This document shows positions 53,266 to 62,000 of a stretch of DNA of 64,000 nt, piece after piece. A program made the translations under genes and the position numbers. The notes below the pieces were generated by a model. It was not told the DNA's origin and made no database searches. It saw only the letters and a program-made list of their open reading frames with translations. Origin of the DNA: Bacteroidetes bacterium GWF2_33_16. Lineage in GTDB: Bacteria; Bacteroidota; Bacteroidia; Bacteroidales; UBA12077. The stretch covers positions 347,459-411,458 of the forward strand of contig MEOE01000023.1 in assembly GCA_001768565.1 (NCBI GenBank), given 5' to 3'. Within the stretch, counting starts at the first letter, position 1, and the number at the start of each line of letters is the position of its first letter.

Positions 53266-54732
53266 ATGTTAAAGCAAAGTTTACAGCAAAAATTATTACA
53301 AAAGCTGTCTCCTCAACAAATTCAGCTCATTAAGCTATTGGAAATCCCAACCATGCAGCTTGAGCAACGAATTAAGCAGGAGCTTGAAGAGAATCCTTTG
53401 CTTGAAGAGGGCCAAACTGAGGATGAAAATTTTCAGGAAGACAATAATGACGAAGAAATTACTGAAGATAACCTCAACGATAATAATGATGAGTTTTCGT
53501 TTGAGGATTATATAAACGATGAAGATGTTCCTTCATACAAGCTTGTAGCAAATAACTACTCAAAAGATGACAAAAGAGAAGAAATTCCATTTACTACAGG
53601 AGTATCTTTTCATGAGCATCTGCAAAATCAGATTGGCTTACGCAGCCTTTTGGAAAAAGAGCATATTCTGGCTTTGTACCTTATCGGAAACATTGATGAT
53701 GATGGATACATACGTCGAAAACTGGAGGCTATTGCTAATGATTTATCCTTTTCGCAAAATATAGAAACCGATGAAGATGAGTTATTGGAAGTGTTAAAAA
53801 TAATTCAGGATCTTGATCCCGCAGGTGTTGGTGCTCGCAGTTTACAGGAATGCTTACTCCTTCAGATAAATAATAAAGATCAGGAATCAATAGAAATAAA
53901 GCTAGCCCGCAAAATTCTTAAATATTACTTTCTTGAGTTTACTAAAAAACATTACGACAAAATTGTTACTCGTTTAAATATTTCCGAGGAAGAGTTAAAA
54001 TCAGCAATAAATGAGATCTTAAAGTTAAACCCCAAGCCAGGAAGTAGTTATTCTGATTCGCAATCGAGAGTAATACAAACACTCGTTCCGGATTTTGTTC
54101 TTGAAAGCAAAGATGGACAGTTATTGCTTTCGTTAAATTCAAAAAATGTTCCCGAGCTTCGTTTAAGTAATTCTTATAACGATTTAATACAAACCTATAC
54201 TAAAAGTAGCCGTAACGAAAGAACCAGAGGAGAAAAAGAGGCATTTTCGTTTGTAAAACAAAAGCTTGATTCGGCCAAATGGTTTATAGATGCAATTAAG
54301 CAAAGGCAAAACACTTTGTTTATTACTATGAATGCCATTATTGATTATCAGTACAAATATTTTCTCGATGGTGATGAAGCTTTTCTTCGTCCAATGATTC
54401 TGAAAGATATTGCTGAAAAAACAGGCTTGGATATTTCTACAATTTCGCGTGTGGCAAATAGCAAATATATACAAACACATTTTGGAATTTTCCCATTAAA
54501 ATATTTCTTTTCGGAAGGCCTCCAAACCGAATCAGGAGAAGAAGTATCTACCCGTGAAATAAAATCGATTCTTAAGGAATGTATTGAAAACGAAAACAAG
54601 AAAAAACCACTAACAGACGATCGGCTTACCATCATCTTAAAAGAAAAAGGTTATTTAATTGCCCGAAGAACTGTAGCTAAATACCGCGAGCAACTTAACA
54701 TTCCTGTTGCCCGATTAAGAAAAGAATTGTAA
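53266..54732 (+). CDS. rpoN: RNA polymerase sigma-54 factor
   Basis: 488 residues. The Gln-rich activator-interacting region I is at the start (SLQQKLLQKLSPQQIQLIKLL), followed by an acidic stretch (about 48-90), the core-binding domain, the helix-turn-helix (LKDIAEKTGLDISTISRVANSKY by its parts) and the RpoN box ARRTVAKYRE (about 467-476). It directs transcription that needs an AAA+ enhancer-binding activator; no such activator gene is in this window. It sits between asnS and the PAP2-like gene with small gaps (27 and 2 bases), probably one transcript. Confidence 0.97.
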   Translation: MLKQSLQQKLLQKLSPQQIQLIKLLEIPTMQLEQRIKQELEENPLLEEGQTEDENFQEDNNDEEITEDNLNDNNDEFSFEDYINDEDVPSYKLVANNYSKDDKREEIPFTTGVSFHEHLQNQIGLRSLLEKEHILALYLIGNIDDDGYIRRKLEAIANDLSFSQNIETDEDELLEVLKIIQDLDPAGVGARSLQECLLLQINNKDQESIEIKLARKILKYYFLEFTKKHYDKIVTRLNISEEELKSAINEILKLNPKPGSSYSDSQSRVIQTLVPDFVLESKDGQLLLSLNSKNVPELRLSNSYNDLIQTYTKSSRNERTRGEKEAFSFVKQKLDSAKWFIDAIKQRQNTLFITMNAIIDYQYKYFLDGDEAFLRPMILKDIAEKTGLDISTISRVANSKYIQTHFGIFPLKYFFSEGLQTESGEEVSTREIKSILKECIENENKKKPLTDDRLTIILKEKGYLIARRTVAKYREQLNIPVARLRKEL

Positions 54733-54734
54733 TC

Positions 54735-55343
54735 ATGAGGAAATATATTTCGAAGAGCATTTCTATACTTTTTCATCCGCTTGTTTTGCCTACATTGAGT
54801 ATATTTATTTTATTTAACTCAGGCACATATTTAGATTTTATACCATACAATGCCAAAAAAGTTGTTATACTAATTGTTTTTGTAAGCACATTTGTATTAC
54901 CACTTACATTTGTTCCTTTTTATCTATTTCAGAGCATTATTAAGAATATCCAAATGGAAAGTAATAAAGAGAGGCTTGTACCATTTTTTATTTCGTTCTG
55001 CTTATACCTTTTTTGTTATTATTTGCTTTATCGCATAGGTTCGCCAGAAATGATTAACCGGCTAATTCTTGCTGCAGCTACATCAATCCTTCTCTTATTT
55101 ATTCTTTCTATTAAATGGAAGATTAGTGCTCATATGGTTGGAATTGGTGGACTTACAGGAGCTTTAATTGCCTTGTCTCTTTTGTTAAAAGTTAACATGC
55201 AATACTATATTATTGCATCGGTTTTGGCTTCAGGACTAATTGGATTTGCAAGACTTTGGCTTAAGGCTCACTCACCTAAGCAAATCTATATTGGCTGGAT
55301 TACCGGATTAATTGTGACTTTTATTGTGCTTTTCGTTTTTTAG
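54735..55343 (+). CDS. PAP2-like integral membrane protein
   Basis: 202 residues with about six membrane helices. Two motifs resemble the phosphatidic acid phosphatase type 2 active site: KISAHMVGIGGLTG in place of the usual PSGH box, and RLWLKAHSPKQIYIGWITG in place of SRxxxxxHxxxD. The match is partial, as the final Asp is not obvious. Bacteroidota have a subfamily of this form often annotated as PAP2; whether it is a lipid phosphatase is unclear. It starts 2 bases after rpoN and overlaps the convergent glycosyltransferase gene by 36 bases. Confidence 0.6.
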   Translation: MRKYISKSISILFHPLVLPTLSIFILFNSGTYLDFIPYNAKKVVILIVFVSTFVLPLTFVPFYLFQSIIKNIQMESNKERLVPFFISFCLYLFCYYLLYRIGSPEMINRLILAAATSILLLFILSIKWKISAHMVGIGGLTGALIALSLLLKVNMQYYIIASVLASGLIGFARLWLKAHSPKQIYIGWITGLIVTFIVLFVF

Positions 55344-56420
55344 TACCTTTTCTAAATTATCAATTCTTTTCATAAGAATCTCATCCCTTGATTTCTCAAA
55401 ATCCATTGGAAAATCGATTTTGTTTCTAATTGCTTTGTCAATACAAAAATCCTTTTGAAAGAGAGTGTAAAACAATCCCTTATTGTAAAGATATGTGGCA
55501 AGGTACTCTTGCTCTGTTTGACCCGGAGTTGGAACAATTACAGCTGTTTTTTGCAAAGCAACCAAATCCATAACAGAGCTATACCCTGAGCGACAAACAA
55601 CTACCTTAGATTCGTTTACTAACGACAATAGCTCATGAGAATTTACCATTTCAAAAACACTTATATTCGTGGTTGATTCAAGTACTTTTTTAGAATTTGC
55701 GCCTCTAACGATAGCTACTTTATAATCTTTTATTAAAAGTTGCCTATAAACTAATTGCTCAAAAATTGTTCGTTGAGGTTCTGGGCCTGAAAGTATTATG
55801 AGGATATCGTACTTTGTTTTATTCTGATTTAAACTACTTTCTTTCGTAAACCGCGATAATGGCCCAATATAAAATACAGTTGGATAATTATAGATATGTG
55901 AAAGGATGCCTGATAAATTATTATCGTCCTCAAAATCAGGAACCCAGCATTCGTTATATTGCCGAATAATTTTCTTAACTATCCAACGAGAAATTGGCTC
56001 AAAAACTTTAAAAACACCAGGAAATAAAACATTCAGCTGGTGAGTAATAAAAACAGAGTATATCGATTTATTCCATAAACCATATCGGTTATCAGAAATA
56101 ACGCAATCTATTTGCTCCCGTTTTAAAAGTCTTTTTAATAAAAAATGCTCCTTTATAGAATATATAATTAGTGCAGGTAATAACCGTAACATAGTAAAAA
56201 GCTGCGTATTTTTATTGGAGTATTTAACTCTATATTGTGGAAGAACGAACCACTTTAAAAAAGGAAACTCATTTTTTAAATACTCAAGAGCTACTCCATC
56301 AGCAGCAATTATTACATTGTGATTTCTTTTAAGAAGTTGATTAATAATAGGAACCATGCGGCTTGCATGACCCAGACCCCAATTCAATGGGCAAACTAAT
56401 ATCCGGGTTTTATTATTCAT
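55308..56420 (-). CDS. Glycosyltransferase (GT28/MGT-like GT-B fold)
   Basis: 370 residues. The N-terminal half starts RILVCPLNWGLGHASRMVPII, the glycine-rich acceptor loop of MurG- and MGT-like enzymes. The C-terminal half has ILIILSGPEPQRTIFEQ and the nucleotide-sugar site VVCRSGYSSVMDLVALQKTAVIVPTPGQTEQEYLA shown by SGYSSVMDL and PTPGQTEQEYLA. The family transfers sugar to lipid or other acceptors at the membrane. Acceptor and donor are unknown; a role in surface-lipid synthesis is plausible. Its 3' end overlaps the PAP2-like gene by 36 bases. Confidence 0.85.
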   Translation of the reverse strand: MNNKTRILVCPLNWGLGHASRMVPIINQLLKRNHNVIIAADGVALEYLKNEFPFLKWFVLPQYRVKYSNKNTQLFTMLRLLPALIIYSIKEHFLLKRLLKREQIDCVISDNRYGLWNKSIYSVFITHQLNVLFPGVFKVFEPISRWIVKKIIRQYNECWVPDFEDDNNLSGILSHIYNYPTVFYIGPLSRFTKESSLNQNKTKYDILIILSGPEPQRTIFEQLVYRQLLIKDYKVAIVRGANSKKVLESTTNISVFEMVNSHELLSLVNESKVVVCRSGYSSVMDLVALQKTAVIVPTPGQTEQEYLATYLYNKGLFYTLFQKDFCIDKAIRNKIDFPMDFEKSRDEILMKRIDNLEKVLKNEKHNKSHN

Positions 56421-56439
56421 TAAATATTTATAATGATGA

Positions 56440-57624
56440 CTATACTATAACGCTAAGCTTGCTCTTTTCCGTAATTTGCATATTGGTAAAATCAAAATCG
56501 GTAATTAAATTAATTCCCGGTTTTTTACCAACTTCTATTGAGCCAAACACTTTTTCAATTTGCAACGCTTTTGCCCCATTTATTGTTGCCCATTGAAGAA
56601 CCGTTTCAAAGGAAATACCTGATTTAATTATTATAATAGCCTTCATTTCTTCGAGAATCGAAAGACTTGTGTTTGATGCTAAACTATCTGTTCCTAACAA
56701 AACCTTCTCTGAGAAAGGGAGAAATATATCAAGATTAGGATATTTGTTTTCGATAAAATAATTAGATAATGGACATAAAACAAAATAGGCATTTTTAAAG
56801 TCTTTAATTGCTTTTTTTATTTCCTGAAACGAGCTATAAAGATTATGTACAAAAAATATTATATTATGATGGGGTAATCGGTCGGCTATAGATTCGAATG
56901 AATTTTTCCCGGTGGGAAGCCAATTTGAGAGATCAATTCCGATTCTAGTAAACAGATCAACTAATTTTCCCTTTTTAGAAGTAAACATTTCATTCTCAAA
57001 GGCAGATTCCTGCATATGTATAGAAAGAATAGAGATCTCTTTTTCGGCAAGAGCACTGATTTGTCTAAATAAATCATCCGAAACCGAATAGGGAGCATGA
57101 GGAACAATTGAAACAGCAAGACCTTTTTCAGCAAATTGGTTTTTCAATTTTAGATTTGTAGAAAAAACCTCATCTGCATTACCATGCAACCCTAGCGCTT
57201 CGACAAAGGTATGATAGTATATTTTACTATTGTACTTAACTTCTATTGAACGATTTGTATTTGCAATATCGGCAACCGCAACTATACCATTGCGTCTCAT
57301 AAGGTCGTCGTGCAAAACCATAGCTGACAACACATTTGCAGAATCTGATTGTTTTTTATAAGCAATCATTTCGCTTACAAAGTCTGGGAGCGTTAGTCCC
57401 GGCGTAATTTTCCCTTTTAACTCTGATAATTCTAAATGGCAATGGGAGTTTATAAAGCCCGGAACGAGAACACCATTATAATATTCAAGGCTGCCCGATT
57501 CTGTTAGGTTACCTTTTGTATCAATTATGTTTAGAATTGTTCCAGAATCATCAAATTCAACAATCCCATTTTTTAGAGGAGGTTGAGATACGGGGAAAAT
57601 ATAGTTGGCAACAACGCGCCGCAT
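56440..57624 (-). CDS. Amidohydrolase of the chlorohydrolase/deaminase group
   Basis: 394 residues. Metal-binding HxH is in VPGFINSHCHLELSELKG (about 57-74), the later His in IVPHAPYSVSDDLF and HMQESAFENEMF, and the metal Asp in LLGTDSLASNTSLSILEEM. These are the motifs of the cytosine deaminase-like branch of amidohydrolases (SsnA, MqnX, GuaD, TrzN). The closest function I would guess is aminofutalosine or related deamination in menaquinone synthesis, but no other mqn gene is nearby, so the substrate stays open. It is 2 bases from the DUF4296 gene in the same orientation. Confidence 0.85.
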   Translation of the reverse strand: MRRVVANYIFPVSQPPLKNGIVEFDDSGTILNIIDTKGNLTESGSLEYYNGVLVPGFINSHCHLELSELKGKITPGLTLPDFVSEMIAYKKQSDSANVLSAMVLHDDLMRRNGIVAVADIANTNRSIEVKYNSKIYYHTFVEALGLHGNADEVFSTNLKLKNQFAEKGLAVSIVPHAPYSVSDDLFRQISALAEKEISILSIHMQESAFENEMFTSKKGKLVDLFTRIGIDLSNWLPTGKNSFESIADRLPHHNIIFFVHNLYSSFQEIKKAIKDFKNAYFVLCPLSNYFIENKYPNLDIFLPFSEKVLLGTDSLASNTSLSILEEMKAIIIIKSGISFETVLQWATINGAKALQIEKVFGSIEVGKKPGINLITDFDFTNMQITEKSKLSVIV

Positions 57625-57626
57625 AG

Positions 57627-57992
57627 CTATTCTACTTTGGGTGTTTGTTCTTGTGTTTCTTCTTTTACAATAGTTTCAAGTTGGCTTAGTCGGTTAAGTA
57701 CTTCAATATAGATTTTATCATAATCATTAATATTGTGACTATAGTAATAAACTGATGTATCAAAATCTTGTCTGGAATAGCCATGATTTTCGAAAATCAC
57801 ATTATAGTAATTTGCGCTATCTAATTGGGCAAATTGTTTTCGTACCTCTGTATTGGTAAACATACCATCTAACATATGAATATCAACTAGAATATCAATC
57901 ATTTTATCTTTAGGAATAAGATTATGCGGAACGTTATCCTTTGGTTTACAAGAAAAACTTAAAACAAGAATAAATAAAACTATATATCGCAT
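57627..57992 (-). CDS. DUF4296 lipoprotein
   Basis: 121 residues with a short lipoprotein signal (FILVLSFSC, Cys about residue 15). The mature part has the DUF4296 pattern: LIPKDKMIDILVDIHMLDGMF, then VIFENHGYSRQDFDTSVYYY and the helix YDKIYIEVLNRLSQLE. The family is confined to Bacteroidota and has no established function. It is a member of a probable operon with the amidohydrolase (2 bases apart). A terminator for the preceding porP gene lies upstream at 58034-58060. Confidence 0.88.
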   Translation of the reverse strand: MRYIVLFILVLSFSCKPKDNVPHNLIPKDKMIDILVDIHMLDGMFTNTEVRKQFAQLDSANYYNVIFENHGYSRQDFDTSVYYYSHNINDYDKIYIEVLNRLSQLETIVKEETQEQTPKVE

Positions 57993-58033
57993 ATGATTAA
58001 TTTTGAATTAAAACAAAGGTATAATTTTTACTG

Positions 58034-58060
58034 ATAAAAAAAACCGACTCTAAAGCCGGC
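58034..58060 (-). terminator. Terminator after porP/sprF
   Basis: On the minus strand CCGGC (58059-58055), loop TTTAGA and GTCGG (58048-58044) form a stem with one G-T pair, followed by eight T. Confidence 0.65.
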
Positions 58061-58083
58061 CTTTTTGCTTTCATTTATAATCG

Positions 58084-59007
58084 TTATCTAATCTCATTAA
58101 ATTTATAACCTATCATAACTTCGATTGTACCATTAGAATATTTTCGCAATTCGGAAAGAGTAATATCGTATGCAATACCTATTAAAAACTTATTTTCGTA
58201 ATTATATCCTCCAATAATGGATATGGCATCACTGGTTCTGTATGATAATCCACCCCATAACATTCTCTTATAGGTAGTTTTTAAATTTATTTCACCTTGT
58301 ATTTGACCTGGTGACATGTATTTAATTAACAGTGAGGGAGATAAAAGAAAATCTCTATTTAAAATAAGATTATAACCTCCAGCAAGATAAAAATGCTGCT
58401 TAAGTCTGTTTATTCCTTTATCCGAATCAACATCTTCAATTTCGCCATGCAGATTATTTAATTTATTCCCAAACAATTGGTGTGCTGAAATACCTGCATA
58501 ATAATATGTTGAATATAAATAAATACCTACGGCACCATCAAGAGCATAAGATGATTCAACATTGCCAGTAAAAGCAGGGTCGTTTATACCTTCCCCAATA
58601 TCTATTTTTGTATTATCTAATTTGAATTGAGTCATTCCAATATTTAATCCTCCAGAAATTCGAATAGCGTCATTTATTGCGATATTATATGCGTAAGTAC
58701 CTCCAAGAGCCAAACGACTATCGGGTCCGGTAATGTCATTATAAATATACCCTCCATAGCCCATAGGAAGCTTTTTTAGAGGACCATAACCGGCAACACT
58801 CATTGTTCTGGGAGCATCTGTTATACCCATCCATTGAATTCGAGAATTTGCCCTAATATTAAATGAATTTAAAGTACCTGCAACAGCAGGATTAATTAGA
58901 TATTCATTAAACATCCATTGTGTATAAAAGGGTGCTTGCTGCGCTTTTGCCGATTCGACAAAAAGCAGGCAGAATAAACCAAATATGAGATATTTTATTG
59001 TTTTCAT
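58084..59007 (-). CDS. porP: PorP/SprF-family T9SS outer-membrane protein
   Basis: 307 residues from ATG 59007, giving the signal peptide MKTIKYLIFGLFCLLFVESAKA; a TTG upstream at 59019 is in frame. The mature start QQAPFYTQWMFNEYLINPAVAGT is the PorP/SprF hallmark (shown by YTQWMFNEYLINPAVAG), followed by SRIQWMGITDAPRTMSVAGYGP and barrel strands ending MIGYKFNEIR. SprF anchors or assists surface display of its cognate adhesin. It lies 1 base after the SprB-like gene, the usual adhesin-SprF pair, so it probably serves that protein specifically. Confidence 0.93.
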   Translation of the reverse strand: MKTIKYLIFGLFCLLFVESAKAQQAPFYTQWMFNEYLINPAVAGTLNSFNIRANSRIQWMGITDAPRTMSVAGYGPLKKLPMGYGGYIYNDITGPDSRLALGGTYAYNIAINDAIRISGGLNIGMTQFKLDNTKIDIGEGINDPAFTGNVESSYALDGAVGIYLYSTYYYAGISAHQLFGNKLNNLHGEIEDVDSDKGINRLKQHFYLAGGYNLILNRDFLLSPSLLIKYMSPGQIQGEINLKTTYKRMLWGGLSYRTSDAISIIGGYNYENKFLIGIAYDITLSELRKYSNGTIEVMIGYKFNEIR

Positions 59008-59008
59008 A

Positions 59009-62000
59009 TTAACGTACAATTGTTACAGGTCCAGTCATTACTTTATAACCAGGCTCATTTGTATGTATTATATAATAATAAGTACCTGTCGGTAAATCAC
59101 TTCCGTTTTCTGTTCTGCCATCCCAACATTTATCGGGATCATTATTCACATAACCTTTTTGCATATATACTTTAACTCCCCATCTTGTAAATACCTGCAC
59201 CAAATTGTTGGGGAAATTATCTATATTTTCAATAGACCAAGTATCATTTATACCATCTCCATTTGGAGAGAAACCATCAGAAGCATCCACATTTGCAATA
59301 AAATTAACAAATATTGAATCCGTTTCTAAGCAAGCGTCTGTACTAATTGCGGTCAGCAGATACCATCTAGGGAGATCTGGAGTAACATCGGTAACTAATG
59401 CATTTATATTCTGAATACCAATTACTGGTGTCCAATTATACGTAGCACCAATAGCTATATTTTGAACCTGACCTATAAGTGTGTGTGTTGCTATATTTAC
59501 TTTAACATCAATCGTATCATTATCATCACCCTCATCATCCAATATGCTAAGACCTACACCTTGGTGAACAATTACCGGCTCGCTGGGGAATATATCATAA
59601 CAGAACTCATTAACTGCTGTCATAACATAATTGGCAGATAAAAGAGGATCAAACTGAACAGTTTGCGGACTAGACTCTATAATTGTAGTTACAACAGGAG
59701 GTGAAAAGCCACCTTCAGTTATTTGCCAATATACAGTATCAACAGCTGTTGTGGTTAACTCAAAACTTATTCCGCCTGTATAGCTGCATAAAGTATCTCT
59801 ATCTAAAACATGAGAAAAGCTTATATCAAAGATTGTGTTTGCAGTTATTATTACCGCTTCGTTTTGTGCGCAACCCCGGCTATCGGTAACTGTAAGGTTA
59901 TATGTTCCATCTTCCAGATTAGTCAGGTAATCAGAAATTGAAGTAAATCCTCCCGGGCCTGTCCAGCTATAAGAATAATCAGGAGTACCTCCGCTCGGAT
60001 CTACATTTATTGCTCCATTTGCAATCACCTGATCTTTTGCAAAACTATTGATACAATATTTATCTTTTAAATTCACCAGAATATTCATTGCTTCGGGCTG
60101 AATAATTTCGATAGAAGCTGTTGCCTCGCAAGAATTAGGCAAATTACTGTCGACAATTGTCACAGAATATTCTCCTTCAGCCAAATCACTTATTGATGCA
60201 GTAGTTTCTCCATTACTCCACGTATACGTGTAACCAGGAGTACCATTGCTAATATTTACACTTATACTTCCATCTGTTAATCCATTACAACTAATATCAA
60301 TTTTATCAAATACAATTGACATAGCGGGATTAATTACAACTGAAGTATCAATTATAGCTTCACAACCATTGGCATCCTGTACAGTAATTGTATAGTTTCC
60401 TGCATTTAAATCTACAAACAAAGGAGATGCCTGAAGTGCAAAACCTGTTATTGCATATTGATATCCAGGAGTACCACCTGTTGCAGTTATAATCTCAATT
60501 TGACCAGTATTTATAGGATCATTACATTCTGATGTATGAGTAACAATATAATCAGTAATAAGTAACTCGTCGGGTTGGTTTACATTTACTGTACTATCTC
60601 CGCTTAAGCAACCATCATCGTCTCTTATAATAATTACATAAGGTCCGGCATATAATCCAGTAAATAAATTGCCTGGCTGGTAATTTACACCACCATCGAC
60701 AGAATATTCAAAATTACCAGTTCCTCCGCTAGCAGTAACAGTTATTGTTCCAGTATTATCTCCATAACAAGTATTAACATCAGTAATAGTTACAACATCA
60801 ATAACAATAGGTATTGGGCCTGTAATAGTAGCAACATCTATTGCAGTTAGAGTATCGCAATCGTCGCTAATAAATATTGAATATGTTCCAGGAATTAAAC
60901 CAGTAAAAGTGTTTGAAATCTGGAAGTTTACATTATCAAGCGAATAACCCAATGTTCCGGCACCACCACTGGCATGTACAATAATTTCTCCATCATTTCC
61001 TACTCCAATACAAGATACAGGAAATGCTTCGATTAAATCAATTGTTACAGGATTCGGTTCAGTTATTTCAATTGTATCACTATAAAGAAAACAAAGATTG
61101 GCATCACGAACTGCAATAAACACTGAATCTCCTGTCAATCCTGCAAAAATACCTGTAGTATTTGACCATTCCGGAACTTCGGTAATAGAATAATTATATG
61201 GCGCTAATCCACCTGAGGCTATAATTTCAATTTGGCCGTCACTACCTCCGTTGCACGTTACCGGAGTAATATTATATGTAGCAGTAATTTCTGTTCCTTG
61301 AGTAATTGTAATCAAGGTATCTTTTGAACAACCACTAATACCATTAATTGTAAATAAATAACTTCCAGCTTTTAGTTTGTCGAAGGTTTCTCCACTATTT
61401 TTTGGCAATCCCGAATAGGTATCGTAAGTATAAGTTAAAACACCTGTTCCTCCTAAGAAATCTAATTTTACTTCCCCAATAGAATCGCCATAACAAACAT
61501 TATTAACGATAGTATTATTTGTTATTATAATTTGTCCATTTAAAGTAACCAAAGTATCAAGGAATTTTGAGCATCCTTGTTCATCTCTAACAACAATTTG
61601 ATAAACTCCTCCAGATAAACCTGTAAATAAAGAATCTGCATAATAATCGATCCCATTATTTATAGAATAATCTAAATCTCCGGTTCCACCTATTGCATAA
61701 ACCACTATTTCACCATCGATTGCACTTCCATCACATATTAAATGAACAACAGAAATAGAATCAATCTTAATCGTATCAGGATTATTCATAATAATCGTAT
61801 CACCAAATTGAATACATCCCAAACCATCCTGTACAGCAATATAGAAAGTATCAGTAGCTAAAGGTGAAAAAACATTTCCTGTAGCCCATGTAGATGCGCT
61901 ATCAATAGAATAAAGATATGGATCTATTGCACCCGGGGTACCTCCTGAAGCAGTTATTTCTATTTGGCCATTGGCCGATCCATAGCAGGAAATACCTGTA

